DNA of 64,000 nucleotides from positions 2,170,001 to 2,234,000 of the forward strand of contig NZ_CP020772.1 in the NCBI RefSeq assembly GCF_002097535.1, given 5' to 3'. Both the position numbers and the translations under genes were made by a program. The notes under the pieces are model-generated. The model did no database searches. It was given only the letters and a program-made list of their open reading frames with translations, and was not told the DNA's origin. Source of the DNA: Halobacillus mangrovi. GTDB lineage: Bacteria > Bacillota > Bacilli > Bacillales > Halobacillaceae. This document shows positions 55,923-64,000 of the stretch, piece by piece (positions within the stretch are counted from its first letter, which is position 1; every line of letters starts with the position of its first letter).

Positions 55923-56882
55923 ATGAATAAACAATTACAAGTAGCTACTTTTGCAGGCGGGTGCTTCTGGTGCATGGTTGAACCCTTTGATGAGCGCCCT
56001 GGCATAGAATCCATTGTCTCTGGTTACACTGGTGGCCATACAGAAAATCCAACTTATATGGACATTATTACTAAAGACACCGGACATCGTGAGGCTGTAC
56101 AAATAACCTTCGATCAAGAGAAATTCCCTTTTGAGCGACTCGTGGAGCTATTCTGGCAGCAGATTGATCCCACAGATGAAGGTGGACAGTTTGCAGATCG
56201 AGGAGAGTCCTATAAAACCGCGATTTATTATCATAATGAAGAACAAAAAAAGATCGCTGAAGAAAGTAAGAAGCGCCTTCAAGAATCAGGGGTTTTTAAA
56301 GAGCCTATCGTTACACCGATTCTTCCTGCAGAAACTTTTTATCCTGCAGAAGAGAAACATCAGGATTATTACAAAAAGAACTCCTTTCACTACAAGCTTT
56401 ATAAAAAAGGGTCTGGGCGTGCTAAATTCATTAAAGATCATTGGGGCTTTAAGAAAGACAAAAAAGAACTAAAGCAACGTTTATCCGATATTCAATATAA
56501 AGTGACACAGGAAAATGGAACGGAGCGTCCTTTTCAAAACGAATATTATGATCACGAAGAGGAAGGCATTTATGTAGATGTCGTCTCAAAAGAACCATTG
56601 TTTAGCTCAAAGGACAAATATGATGCAGGCTGTGGGTGGCCAAGCTTTACAAAGCCAATTGAGCGGCAGCATCTTACGGAAGCGATGGATACTTCTCATG
56701 GGATGAGAAGAATTGAGGTAAGAAGTGACCAGGCTGATTCCCATCTTGGCCATGTCTTTGAAGATGGACCCAAAGATAGAGGTGGGCTAAGGTATTGCAT
56801 TAACTCAGCAGCTCTTGAGTTTATTCCAAAGGATAAAATGGAAGAAAAAGGGTATGGGTATTTAACCCACTTGTTTTATTGA
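55923..56882 (+). CDS. msrAB: Fused peptide-methionine sulfoxide reductase MsrA-MsrB
   Basis: 319 residues from ATG 55923 (AGGAGGCTTCATT). MsrA domain (about 1-160) with catalytic Cys in FAGGCFWCM; MsrB domain (about 185-310) with [11 protein letters not shown] and the resolving RYCINSAAL. Reduces both stereoisomers of methionine sulfoxide in proteins. In B. subtilis msrA and msrB are separate genes. Confidence 0.96.
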   Translation: MNKQLQVATFAGGCFWCMVEPFDERPGIESIVSGYTGGHTENPTYMDIITKDTGHREAVQITFDQEKFPFERLVELFWQQIDPTDEGGQFADRGESYKTAIYYHNEEQKKIAEESKKRLQESGVFKEPIVTPILPAETFYPAEEKHQDYYKKNSFHYKLYKKGSGRAKFIKDHWGFKKDKKELKQRLSDIQYKVTQENGTERPFQNEYYDHEEEGIYVDVVSKEPLFSSKDKYDAGCGWPSFTKPIERQHLTEAMDTSHGMRRIEVRSDQADSHLGHVFEDGPKDRGGLRYCINSAALEFIPKDKMEEKGYGYLTHLFY

Positions 56883-56889
56883 TCAGAGG

Positions 56890-56918
56890 GACAGGCTTGC
56901 ATAGGCCTGTCTTTCTTG
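56890..56918 (+). terminator. Terminator after msrAB
   Basis: GACAGGC (56890-56896) with GCCTGTC (56905-56911), then TTTCTTGTTTTC. Confidence 0.8.
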
Positions 56919-57050
56919 TTTTCTAAAAGATGATATTTGTGGATGTTTTAAATAACTTTTTACGGTGTGTGATCTATCGAGCTCGATCGCTTAGCCCCTC
57001 GAGTATGTAGTTTTTGTTCGGTACTTAGTAGGAAGCATGGTTTAAGAACA

Positions 57051-57085
57051 CATGAGGAGGCTTTTTACTACCCTCATGGTATAAT
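57051..57085 (+). promoter_or_regulatory. Inverted repeat and -10 element upstream of the TetR gene
   Basis: CATGAGG (57051-57057) and CCTCATG (57072-57078) form a perfect 7-bp inverted repeat with 14 bases between. The right arm touches a TATAAT (57080-57085). The -35 is poor. The arrangement would allow autorepression by the TetR protein. Confidence 0.45.
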
Positions 57086-57110
57086 AGGAGTGGATGAGGG
57101 GGGTTCCCAA

Positions 57111-57689
57111 ATGGGAAGAAAGAAAGCACTAACAAAAGAAGATGTATTTAAGGCAACACGGGAAATCCTCATGAAAGAAGGTCTCCACGGAGTTCACTTT
57201 AAAAAGCTTGCATCAAAGCTTGACGTCGGGCGCAGTACCTTATATGAATATTTTGAAAATAAAGATGATCTTCTTCTGGCCTATATGAAAACGTTAATGG
57301 ACGAAATGAATGAAAAAGTCGAGAAGATACCAAGTCAAATTCCACCCAATGAAAAACTGTATGAGCTTTTAAAAATCATCCTAACTCATGCTCAAATTCA
57401 TCAGATAGATCAAATGATTCGTGAGCTGCAATCGAGCAACAAGCAAATGGCTTCATTTTTTAGAGACGAACTGCATGTTGATTTGATGAAGACTTATGAC
57501 CTTATGATTCAATGGATAGAAGAGGCTATGGAACGTGAGCTCTGGAGCAGGGAAATGGATTCGAATTTAATCGGTGATCTCCTATTTCATTCCATTTTAC
57601 TGCCAAGCCGAAACAAAATTGGAGTGGAGGAGCTCGCTTCTCAGTTGTTTAGTATGATCGAGAACGGTGTTTCTTTAAAGAAAAAGTAA
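57111..57689 (+). CDS. TetR/AcrR-family transcription regulator
   Basis: 192 residues from ATG 57111 (GAGGGGGGTTCCCAA); GTG 57090 lies too close to the -10. N-terminal helix-turn-helix (about 10-55: EGLHGVHFKKLASKLDVGRSTLYEYFENKDDLL, in pieces) and an all-helical ligand-binding domain. No target gene is adjacent: the convergent neighbour is a GNAT. Regulates unknown genes, probably including itself. Confidence 0.9.
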   Translation: MGRKKALTKEDVFKATREILMKEGLHGVHFKKLASKLDVGRSTLYEYFENKDDLLLAYMKTLMDEMNEKVEKIPSQIPPNEKLYELLKIILTHAQIHQIDQMIRELQSSNKQMASFFRDELHVDLMKTYDLMIQWIEEAMERELWSREMDSNLIGDLLFHSILLPSRNKIGVEELASQLFSMIENGVSLKKK

Positions 57690-57695
57690 TCCAAA

Positions 57696-57722
57696 GAAGC
57701 CGCACCCTGCATAGGAGCGGCT
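57696..57722. terminator. Bidirectional terminator between the TetR gene and the GNAT gene
   Basis: AAGCCGC (57696-57702) with GCGGCTT (57716-57722). Confidence 0.75.
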
Positions 57723-57739
57723 TTCATTTTAATCTCATT

Positions 57740-58423
57740 TTACTCTGGCTCAACCTCTTTATAAAACGGATTACGCCATTCTGTCAACAATCCATAGTTA
57801 CAAGACTCGGCATCCTCGAGATAATCTTTAACAGGCTTGATTGGTGATCTGCCTGCCTTTAGTAGAAACGAGACGACAGGGTCTTTAATTTCAGCTTTTA
57901 TCACTTGGTTCACATATTCTTCAGCAGTAAGCTCATTTTCATAAACATAATAATTCGGCATCCGTGCTCCGCCTACCAGTCTTTCAAGTTTCAAGTGGAC
58001 AACCGTTTCATACATGGCTTGCGTGAGTTGTTTTCCTAATCCAATGGACCTGAATTCGGGGTTTACACATAAATCTACTACATATAAAGTGTTGCCATTA
58101 GATTCGTGTGTTTTTATCGTACCGTTTGCGGTTATGTCATCCCATCGATGATCAAGATTGTCGTCATGAAGTGTTGTAATCATAGTCGTCATTGATCCAG
58201 CTACTTCGCCGTCAACTTCTATACAGATGCATCCGTCCTCAAAAGTTTGGATTTGGTTCTCCAGCTGCTCTTCTGTCCACCATAGATCAGATGGAAAAGG
58301 CGGGGGAAAAGCCTTCATTTGGATCTCGATCAACTTATTAAAATCCTTTGGTTCATAATTTCTAATATGTAAGTGGTTAAAGACAGATCTTTGTTTGTCA
58401 TATCCATAAATCCATTTGTCCAT
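57740..58423 (-). CDS. GNAT-family N-acetyltransferase
   Basis: 227 residues. LHIRNYEPKDFNKLIEI marks the beta1-alpha1 start of the GNAT fold; the acetyl-CoA loop is VDLCVNPEFRSIGLGKQLTQAMY, in pieces (about 112-134). Substrate is unknown. Weak ribosome site AAAGGGGAACT. Divergent from the AbrB-family gene. Confidence 0.85.
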   Translation of the reverse strand: MDKWIYGYDKQRSVFNHLHIRNYEPKDFNKLIEIQMKAFPPPFPSDLWWTEEQLENQIQTFEDGCICIEVDGEVAGSMTTMITTLHDDNLDHRWDDITANGTIKTHESNGNTLYVVDLCVNPEFRSIGLGKQLTQAMYETVVHLKLERLVGGARMPNYYVYENELTAEEYVNQVIKAEIKDPVVSFLLKAGRSPIKPVKDYLEDAESCNYGLLTEWRNPFYKEVEPE

Positions 58424-58487
58424 CTAAATAGTTCCCCTTTCAAAAATTAATACAGATTTAGCCGTTTGAGGGAGGAGGCGCAGGTAA

Positions 58488-59528
58488 ATGGCAAAAAAAG
58501 AAACCTTTGTTACTTATGGTGTTAGTCTATGTTCAGGCGTCGGTTTTAAATGCTTGCACTTGCCTCTTCCCTGGATTTTAGGTCCGGTAACGGGGTTGTT
58601 GCTACTAAAACTCCTATTGAGTTATGAGACTTCCACGGTCAGGTCGGCGAGGGACGTTGGATTTACCATATTAGGAGTTCAAATTGGTCTTACCTTTACT
58701 GCACAGACGTTCACACTTGTGTTTCCTTATTTGCTGCCTTATACACTCCTGTCCCTACTGTTAATTTCGACAAGTTTGTTCTTAGCCTATCTTATTGCTA
58801 AGAAAACCGCAATAGATATGACGACAAGTATGATTGGCAGTGCACCTGGTGGGCTCTCTGCTATGCTGGCAGTCAGTGAATCACTGAAAGGGAACACAGT
58901 GCTTGTGACCATATTCCATACGATCCGTCTTTTATCTGTTCTGTTCATCATCCCTTTTATTGCTACTCATTTTTTGAGCGGCTCTGAGGCTCCTAGTACT
59001 CTCAGCAATAGTAGGAGCAGTCAAGGTCCTCTTTGGACGACACTTATTTATTTGGCTGCATTTGGATTAGGGTATCGCTTCAAAGACCGAATCCCTGCCT
59101 CCTGTGTGATTCTTCCGATGATTCTCATAGGTCTCTTACAGGCGTTCGGCTTTCCATTATTTCAATTGCCTCAAGTATTCTACATTGCTGCCCAGGTGAT
59201 TATTGGGGTGCATCTAGGCAATTCCATTCGTATCCGTGACTTGGTTATCGCTGGAAAATATTGCAGCTTATATTTCGGTTTATCCATCATTGTTATCACC
59301 TTAGGGATCTTCTTAGGCTGGATGCTAACGTCGTGGACAGGGATGGATTTTGCAACCGCTGTTTTGAGCTTGGCTCCAGGTGGGTTAGTAGAGATGTCTA
59401 TTACAGCCAACGAAACTGGAGCACAACCGGCGCTTGTCAGTTCTTTACAAATGATTCGTTTACTGTTCATAGTTATGGTGCTGCCTCTTTTGTTTCAAAA
59501 GATCCTCCCTCGATCACACAAACTTTGA
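58488..59528 (+). CDS. AbrB-family membrane protein
   Basis: 346 residues with about ten membrane helices and two internal repeats, each carrying a SAPGGLSAML / LAPGGLVEMS motif (about 125 and 300). This is the AbrB/YkvA-type (PF05145) transporter-like family, unrelated to the transition-state regulator AbrB. Substrate unknown. Ribosome site GGAGGAGGCGCAGG. Confidence 0.85.
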   Translation: MAKKETFVTYGVSLCSGVGFKCLHLPLPWILGPVTGLLLLKLLLSYETSTVRSARDVGFTILGVQIGLTFTAQTFTLVFPYLLPYTLLSLLLISTSLFLAYLIAKKTAIDMTTSMIGSAPGGLSAMLAVSESLKGNTVLVTIFHTIRLLSVLFIIPFIATHFLSGSEAPSTLSNSRSSQGPLWTTLIYLAAFGLGYRFKDRIPASCVILPMILIGLLQAFGFPLFQLPQVFYIAAQVIIGVHLGNSIRIRDLVIAGKYCSLYFGLSIIVITLGIFLGWMLTSWTGMDFATAVLSLAPGGLVEMSITANETGAQPALVSSLQMIRLLFIVMVLPLLFQKILPRSHKL

Positions 59529-59610
59529 CATTATCTCGAATTAAAGATAAAATTTCATTAGTTATCATCATATTAATCTACTGGTCACGATTCAAAGGAG
59601 GCAAATAGAT

Positions 59611-60216
59611 ATGAACATGAAGCATATTTTCAGGCAAGGAACATCCGATCGTGTGTTGCTGCTTTTACATGGCACTGGCGGAACCGAAGAGGACTTGCTG
59701 CCGCTCTCAAGCCTAATTGATAAAGAAGCCTCTGTATTATCTGTGAGAGGTAATGTTTCGGAAAATGGCATGCCACGGTTTTTTAAGCGTCTTAGAGAAG
59801 GTGTGTTCGATGAGGAAGATTTAGTTGAACGAACCAATGAATTGAACACGTTTTTAAATGAAGCAGCTGATGAATACGGATTTCATAGAGGTAAAGTCGT
59901 AGCTGTTGGATATTCTAATGGTGCAAATATTGCAGGAAGTCTTTTATTCCATTTTGAAAAAAGCCTTGAGGGCGCTATTTTGTTCCATCCGATGGTTCCG
60001 CGGCGAGGGATTGAACTTCCTGATCTTGACGGACTTCCTGTATTTATCGGTGCAGGTGAAAACGATCCAATATGCCCTGCTCAAGAAACGGAAGACTTAA
60101 AAGAAATACTTGAGGGAGCAGGGGCCATAGTGACGAATCATTGGGAGAAACTGGGTCACAGGCTGACGGAAAATGAAGTCCGAGAAGCTGCCAAATGGTA
60201 TAAAAAGCAACTGTAG
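59611..60216 (+). CDS. Alpha/beta hydrolase (phospholipase/carboxylesterase type)
   Basis: 201 residues. Nucleophile elbow GYSNGA (Ser near 99), acid residue in GENDPICP and His in LGHRLTENE. HGTGGTEEDLL forms the oxyanion-hole region. Ribosome site AAAGGAGGCAAATAG. Cytoplasmic esterase of unknown substrate. It resembles the hydrolase partner found beside dioxygenases in other Firmicutes, but none is present here. Confidence 0.9.
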   Translation: MNMKHIFRQGTSDRVLLLLHGTGGTEEDLLPLSSLIDKEASVLSVRGNVSENGMPRFFKRLREGVFDEEDLVERTNELNTFLNEAADEYGFHRGKVVAVGYSNGANIAGSLLFHFEKSLEGAILFHPMVPRRGIELPDLDGLPVFIGAGENDPICPAQETEDLKEILEGAGAIVTNHWEKLGHRLTENEVREAAKWYKKQL

Positions 60217-60227
60217 CCAGATCGTTA

Positions 60228-60256
60228 TTGAGTCATTGACACGTTCATTGTATGAT
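60228..60256 (+). promoter_or_regulatory. Promoter of the DUF6501-like gene
   Basis: TTGAGT (60228-60233), 17 bases, TATGAT (60251-60256); start predicted near 60263, 25 bases before the ATG. Confidence 0.6.
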
Positions 60257-60287
60257 AGGAGCACGAAGGAACAAGGAGGATGTATCG

Positions 60288-60491
60288 ATGATTCATAAAA
60301 CATGGGAAAACAACCCCACACTAAAAAAAGTAGAATGTGTTCATAATAAAGCAGAAAAGTTTGTAGTTGAAAATGTCCTGACTCCAGGAAAAGTGTATGA
60401 CGTTAAAAACGAAAGTGAAGAATTTTATTTCGTGATTGATAACTCAGGGCGAATGGGTGGATTTTACAAAGACTATTTTAAAGAAGTGTAA
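60288..60491 (+). CDS. Small conserved protein (DUF6501-like)
   Basis: 67 residues from ATG 60288 (AAGGAGGATGTATCG); the longer frame begins inside the promoter region. Beta-rich, probably a small SH3-like barrel, with EEFYFVIDNSGRMGGFYKDYF near the end. I recall similar Bacillaceae proteins as DUF6501; unverified. Monocistronic with promoter and a perfect terminator. Confidence 0.78.
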   Translation: MIHKTWENNPTLKKVECVHNKAEKFVVENVLTPGKVYDVKNESEEFYFVIDNSGRMGGFYKDYFKEV

Positions 60492-60529
60492 AGAAGAACC
60501 GTAAGTGAGTCTCACTTACGGTTCTTCTT
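60491..60529 (+). terminator. Strong terminator after the DUF6501-like gene
   Basis: Perfect 19-bp inverted repeat (60491-60509 with 60511-60529) around GTAAGTGAG/CTCACTTAC. Between 60530 and 60751 no gene or clear promoter is seen. Confidence 0.88.
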
Positions 60530-60751
60530 ATTTATTACAAGCCTCCTGTTCAATACGATATAGATCAGCCAAAAAACTAGAAGTCAGCTTATTGTATGCT
60601 CTTCTCAGGACAGAATAAAGAAATATCAAATCAGAATGACGTCTAGAGAATTAAAGCAAGCGTTTTCCAATACATGGATGAATGTTTAAGGGATAACTTT
60701 TATAGGGTAGTTTTGATATAGGAGAATATTGTAGAAGGGAGTCGTAAAAGA

Positions 60752-62347
60752 ATGATAGTTGACAATGTATACATTTATGATCCATCCATGCCTTATCCAA
60801 GAGAAGGGCTTCATGCAGTTGAAATCGAAGAAGGAAAATTTAAAGACATCCTCCCATCCCCTTATACAGGAAGCAAAGAAGCTATCGATGGAGGGGAGAA
60901 AGTGCTGACACCTTCCTTTAATGATAGTCACATGCATCTATTACGGTTCGGGTTACTGAAAAAAGAGTTGGACCTCACCGAAGTAACAAGCTGGAAAGAA
61001 ATGAAAGAGCTCGTGGAAAATCATTACGATGAAATGGAAGAGTACGACTGGATTTTTGGAAAAGGTTTCGATGACTCCAAGTTTGATGATATCGACCATC
61101 TACTTACAGCTAAGGACTTAAGCGAAATTCAGGTCAATGCCTATATCTACTTCATGCACGAGGATGGACACGAATGTGTTGTCAGTGAAAAGGCCCTTGA
61201 GCTGCTAGAAAAAGAGAAAGAATTTGAAGATGAACCAGATGAATTTAAAGAGACAGATGAAAACGGAAATTGGAATGGGCGCTTCAAGGATACCGCCGTA
61301 CATTATATTAAACACCATTTTTGGGGGCGTTCTATAGAAGATGCAAAAGAAGCATTGAAAAAGGCTTTTCCTTATCTCAGTGAACACGGGATTACTTCTG
61401 TTCACAGTGACGATATCAACTTTATTGGGTCTTATGAACAACTCTGGCAGGCCTACACAGAGTTAGAGAGTGAAGGACTGCTTCCTATTGATGCTCATTT
61501 GCATCACTACATCTTTAATATCAATGATTTGAACAATTATTTAGAAAGAAGCAAAATGCGGACAGGGGATGGAACAGCTCAAGTTAAGGTGGGTGCAGTG
61601 AAGATATTCTTGGATGGCACCCAGCGGCTATATACAGCAGCTATGAGAAATCCTTATCCTGTAGCTCCTTCAACTAATGGAACGCTGATTTATAGTCAAG
61701 AGCAGTTAAATGAGATGGTGAGAGTATCTGCCGAAAATGGGATGCAAGTAGCCATGCATGCCATCGGAGATAGAGCGATTGAACAAGCAATAACGGCGCT
61801 TGAACAAGATACAGCGAACACTAAACAATTGAGGCATAGAATTATCCATGCTCAGACGCTTGGGCCTGATCTTGTAGAACGGCTTAGAGATCTAAAACCG
61901 TATATAGAAACACAACCGTCCTTTTTGTTAGGCGAGTGGGATAAAAAAGACCAGTGGACGCCAAAAGAACTTGTACCGTATTGTGATGCGTTCAACAGTC
62001 TCGTTAAAGAACATATACCTGTTACGCTAAGTTCTGATCTCCCTATTGGAGCTCTCGATCCTTTCGTAAGTATGTACACGGCGGTTACCCGGATGGATCT
62101 AGAAGGAAATCCTGAAGGAGGATGGATGCCTCAAGAAAAGATCTCCTTAGCAGAAGCCTATCAAGGTTTTACAAAAACGCCAGCGGAACTGGAATACAAA
62201 GATGAAGAAAAGGGCAGAATAGAAGCTGGTTATCAAGCGGATTTTGTACTGCTTGACCGTAACCCTTTAGATGTTGCTGATGAAGAGATCCACAACATAA
62301 AAGTTTTGGAAACCTGGCATAGAGGGAAACAAGTGTATAAAAAGTGA
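60752..62347 (+). CDS. Amidohydrolase family protein (YtcJ-like)
   Basis: 531 residues, amidohydrolase 3 subfamily. Metal-binding His pair in NDSHMHL (about 64-70), further His in HLHHYIF, MHAIGDRAI (about 334-342) and RIIHAQTL (about 364-371), and the catalytic Asp in LSSDLPIG. Ribosome site GAAGGGAGTCG. Hydrolyses an unknown amide or imide in the cytoplasm. Single gene. Confidence 0.9.
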   Translation: MIVDNVYIYDPSMPYPREGLHAVEIEEGKFKDILPSPYTGSKEAIDGGEKVLTPSFNDSHMHLLRFGLLKKELDLTEVTSWKEMKELVENHYDEMEEYDWIFGKGFDDSKFDDIDHLLTAKDLSEIQVNAYIYFMHEDGHECVVSEKALELLEKEKEFEDEPDEFKETDENGNWNGRFKDTAVHYIKHHFWGRSIEDAKEALKKAFPYLSEHGITSVHSDDINFIGSYEQLWQAYTELESEGLLPIDAHLHHYIFNINDLNNYLERSKMRTGDGTAQVKVGAVKIFLDGTQRLYTAAMRNPYPVAPSTNGTLIYSQEQLNEMVRVSAENGMQVAMHAIGDRAIEQAITALEQDTANTKQLRHRIIHAQTLGPDLVERLRDLKPYIETQPSFLLGEWDKKDQWTPKELVPYCDAFNSLVKEHIPVTLSSDLPIGALDPFVSMYTAVTRMDLEGNPEGGWMPQEKISLAEAYQGFTKTPAELEYKDEEKGRIEAGYQADFVLLDRNPLDVADEEIHNIKVLETWHRGKQVYKK

Positions 62348-62430
62348 CAAATTTCCCTTGCTTTCCTTGTCAACACTCATTCCATCAGCGATAATAAGGG
62401 TAAGGTGAAGGAAAGGGAGGATGGTTGTGT

Positions 62431-62979
62431 ATGGACAAACTAATTTTAGTGCGGCACAGTGAGACGGAGGGACAGCATGAGGATTCACCGCTGACAAAGC
62501 TGGGAGTACGCCAAGCTCAAGCTTTAGCTTCATTTCTGAATCGTTCTGGCCTTGAGGTTGATCGCATCATTTCCAGTCCTTTTTTAAGGGCGATTGAGAC
62601 CATCAAGCCTTATGCAATGAAAAAAGGGATGTCCATCGAAACTGATGAACGTTTGGAAGAGCGTATCTTAAGCCATGACCCTCTCGATGATTGGGAAGAA
62701 GTCCTTCACGATACATTTCAGGATCCCAGCTTAAAACTCAATGGAGGAGAATCTTCTGATGAGGCAAAGGAACGAGTGCTTTCTTTGATTGATGAGCTGG
62801 AAAAAGACGATTGCGGAAACGTTATACTCGTTACGCATGGAAACTTATTAGCCTTATTACTACAGAAATACAACCGAGAGATCGGTTTTTATGATTGGAA
62901 ACGGTTAACTAGACCGGATGTATTTCTCGTCCAAAAGCAGGGTGGAGAGTACACGGTCGAGCGTATTTGGGAAGATTGA
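62431..62979 (+). CDS. Histidine phosphatase family protein
   Basis: 182 residues from ATG 62431 (AAGGGAGGATGGTTGTGT); the GTG at 62425 is less well placed. Catalytic LVRHSETEG (residues 6-14), SSPFLRAIET and THGNLLALL with the second His. Cofactor-independent mutase-like phosphatase; substrate unknown. Confidence 0.92.
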   Translation: MDKLILVRHSETEGQHEDSPLTKLGVRQAQALASFLNRSGLEVDRIISSPFLRAIETIKPYAMKKGMSIETDERLEERILSHDPLDDWEEVLHDTFQDPSLKLNGGESSDEAKERVLSLIDELEKDDCGNVILVTHGNLLALLLQKYNREIGFYDWKRLTRPDVFLVQKQGGEYTVERIWED

Positions 62980-63021
62980 TTTTCACAGATTTTGAAAGAA
63001 ATGTCGAATTTTAATGAAGAA

Positions 63022-63050
63022 TTGCGATTTTTATGTATAATCGTTATTAT
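63022..63050 (+). promoter_or_regulatory. Promoter of the ferredoxin gene
   Basis: TTGCGA (63022-63027), 17 bases, TATTAT (63045-63050); leaves a leader of about 75 bases before the ATG. Confidence 0.6.
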
Positions 63051-63131
63051 AGAAGTTGTGTTTATTTGAACCGCTATTCGTTTATAGAGTATTATAAACA
63101 CATTTAAATCAACTAGAAGGAGGAGATATCG

Positions 63132-63371
63132 ATGGCATTTGTAATTACATCCCCTTGTAAAGATGAAAAAGCGGGTGAATGTGTAGATGTGTGCCCTGTA
63201 GATTGTATTGAAGAAGGCAAAGATATGTTCTACATCGATCCTGCGATTTGTATCGATTGTGGCGCATGTGAAGCTGTGTGTCCGGTTGAGGCTATTTATA
63301 TAGAGGACGAAGTACCGGAAGAGGAAACAGAATACATCGAAATTAACCGTAAGTTCTTCGAAGAACAATAA
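63132..63371 (+). CDS. fdxA: 7Fe ferredoxin (3Fe-4S and 4Fe-4S)
   Basis: 79 residues. Cys at 9, 17, 21 and 25 (SPCKDEKAGECVDVCPVDC) and CIDCGACEAVCP. The spacing C-x7-C-x3-C-P plus C-x2-C-x2-C-x3-C-P matches the 7Fe ferredoxin of Bacillus schlegelii, which lacks the second Cys of an 8Fe protein; the C-terminus continues with an acidic helix. Small electron carrier of the cytoplasm; partner enzymes cannot be told. Ribosome site GAAGGAGGAG. Confidence 0.93.
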   Translation: MAFVITSPCKDEKAGECVDVCPVDCIEEGKDMFYIDPAICIDCGACEAVCPVEAIYIEDEVPEEETEYIEINRKFFEEQ

Positions 63372-63383
63372 CACACATAACTG

Positions 63384-63416
63384 AACCGTCTCTTATTTGA
63401 AAGAGGCGGTTTTCTA
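63384..63416 (+). terminator. Terminator after the ferredoxin gene
   Basis: AACCGTCTCTT (63384-63394) with AAGAGGCGGTT (63401-63411), one G-U pair, then TTTCTATTT. Confidence 0.85.
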
Positions 63417-63510
63417 TTTATATTGGAAACCAAAGCCCATCCATATGCATACTGCTTTTTAAAAATGGGTAGATACATATGTGAAACTGCTAGAATAGGA
63501 GGAATTTATC

Positions 63511-64000
63511 ATGACACAATTGAAAAATCAATCCGCCATCATCACAGGTGCCAGCAGTGGAATTGGAAGGGCGATCGCTCATCACTTAGCTGAAGAGGGC
63601 GCAAATGTTGTGCTTGCGGCCCGTCGTTCTGAAAAGTTAAAAGAATTATCTGATGAAATTACTGAAAAATATGATGTGAATGTGAAAATTTTTGAAACAG
63701 ATGTGACGAAAAAAGAAGATGTAGAAAAGTTAGTGAATGGAACAAAAGAAGAATTCGGGACGGTAGACATATTTGTCAATAACGCTGGAGTCATGCTTCT
63801 GTCCTTTTTGAAAAACGACCACGTTGAAGAGTGGGAGCAAATGGTTGATGTAAACATTAAAGGAGTATTGTATGGAATCCATGCCTCTCTCCCGAGCATG
63901 ATCGAGCAGGAGTCTGGTCACATTATTAATGTCTCCTCTGTAGCAGGACACGAAGTATTTCCATCAAGTACTGTTTACAGCGCCACAAAATATGCAGTGC
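63511..64000 (+). CDS. Short-chain dehydrogenase/reductase (truncated by the window)
   Basis: The first 163 residues are present and no stop is reached. ATG 63511 follows TAGGAGGAATTTATC. Cofactor loop TGASSGIG (about 12-19), ARR suggesting NADP preference, NNAG (about 91-94), NVSSVAG and YSATK with the catalytic Tyr and Lys. Resembles YdfG-type NADP-dependent dehydrogenases (serine or 3-hydroxy acid); substrate uncertain. Confidence 0.9.
   Translation, partial: MTQLKNQSAIITGASSGIGRAIAHHLAEEGANVVLAARRSEKLKELSDEITEKYDVNVKIFETDVTKKEDVEKLVNGTKEEFGTVDIFVNNAGVMLLSFLKNDHVEEWEQMVDVNIKGVLYGIHASLPSMIEQESGHIINVSSVAGHEVFPSSTVYSATKYAV

Noticed and set aside
56976..56987. 12-bp palindrome ATCGAGCTCGAT upstream of the TetR gene.
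   Set aside because: About 90 bases from the promoter, no spacer, no second copy seen; kept out as probable chance.
59533..59552. TTATCT/AGATAA repeat after the AbrB-family gene, checked as a Fur or terminator signal.
   Set aside because: Does not fit the Fur consensus and lacks a T run.
1..64000. tRNA genes, insertion sequences, phage genes, CRISPR arrays.
   Set aside because: None recognised on either strand; the window is core chromosome.

Overview
The window is a stretch of low-GC Firmicute chromosome from a Bacillaceae member. Evidence for this is the strong AGGAGG-type ribosome sites, ATG/GTG/TTG starts, bacillithiol synthesis, spore genes (cotD, sspM, ypjB), a type B RNase P RNA, and gene order close to the B. 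subtilis qcrABC-ypjABCD-dapB ... asnS-dnaD-nth-ponA-recU ... cotD-ypsA-gpsB-rnpB-ypsC region. Acidic low-complexity tails on surface proteins (QcrC, PonA) suggest a moderately halophilic genus such as Halobacillus, Thalassobacillus or Pontibacillus. That genus-level guess is inference only.

Layout. 1-5.4 kb: menaquinol:cytochrome c reductase (qcrABC), ypjA, ypjB, a membrane zinc metallopeptidase and, divergently, a YitT-family gene (ypjC). 5.5-12.5 kb: one long, tightly packed operon, ypjD-dapB-mgsA-bshA-cca-birA-panB-panC-panD; bshB1, which sits between mgsA and bshA in B. subtilis, is missing. 12.7-23.6 kb: dinG, ypmA-ypmB-aspB-asnS, dnaD-nth, and convergent recU-ponA. 23.8-32.1 kb: sspM, a small coiled-coil gene, yppE, an RND efflux pump behind an operator-like palindrome, cdd, a cotD-like coat gene with 42-bp repeats, ypsA, gpsB, rnpB and ypsC. 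32.1-40.2 kb: a membrane-anchored Mrr-like nuclease, ypwA, the cystine transporter tcyABC, a lipoprotein, an SDR, and the type III polyketide synthase/methyltransferase pair bpsA-bpsB.

40.2-42.8 kb is the densest regulatory stretch. It holds a self-contained Fur-box-controlled gene for a 57-residue membrane protein, then (minus strand) a preQ1-I riboswitch in front of a queuosine-precursor transporter (ypdP) and an RNase H-like gene, then a cold-shock gene with a long leader containing an attenuator-like hairpin. 42.8-49.5 kb: fhs, a DUF72 gene, an HD hydrolase, thyA-dfrA-mobA, and a Tat translocase (two tandem tatA genes and tatC). 49.6-57.7 kb: yozE-type gene, sbcD-sbcC, small DUF protein, ung, yqfQ-like gene, an msrA-msrB fusion and a TetR regulator. 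57.7-64 kb: a GNAT, an AbrB-family membrane protein, a hydrolase, a DUF6501-type protein, an amidohydrolase, a histidine phosphatase, a 7Fe ferredoxin and a truncated SDR.

Most of the window is conserved housekeeping DNA. No phage, insertion sequence, CRISPR array or tRNA was seen. The most notable signals are small and regulatory: the Fur-controlled mini-gene, the riboswitch whose 3' end is the ribosome site of ypdP, the csp leader with alternative pairings, and the palindrome over the RND pump promoter. All coordinates of regulatory sites were read by eye; family names come from memory and no database search was run.
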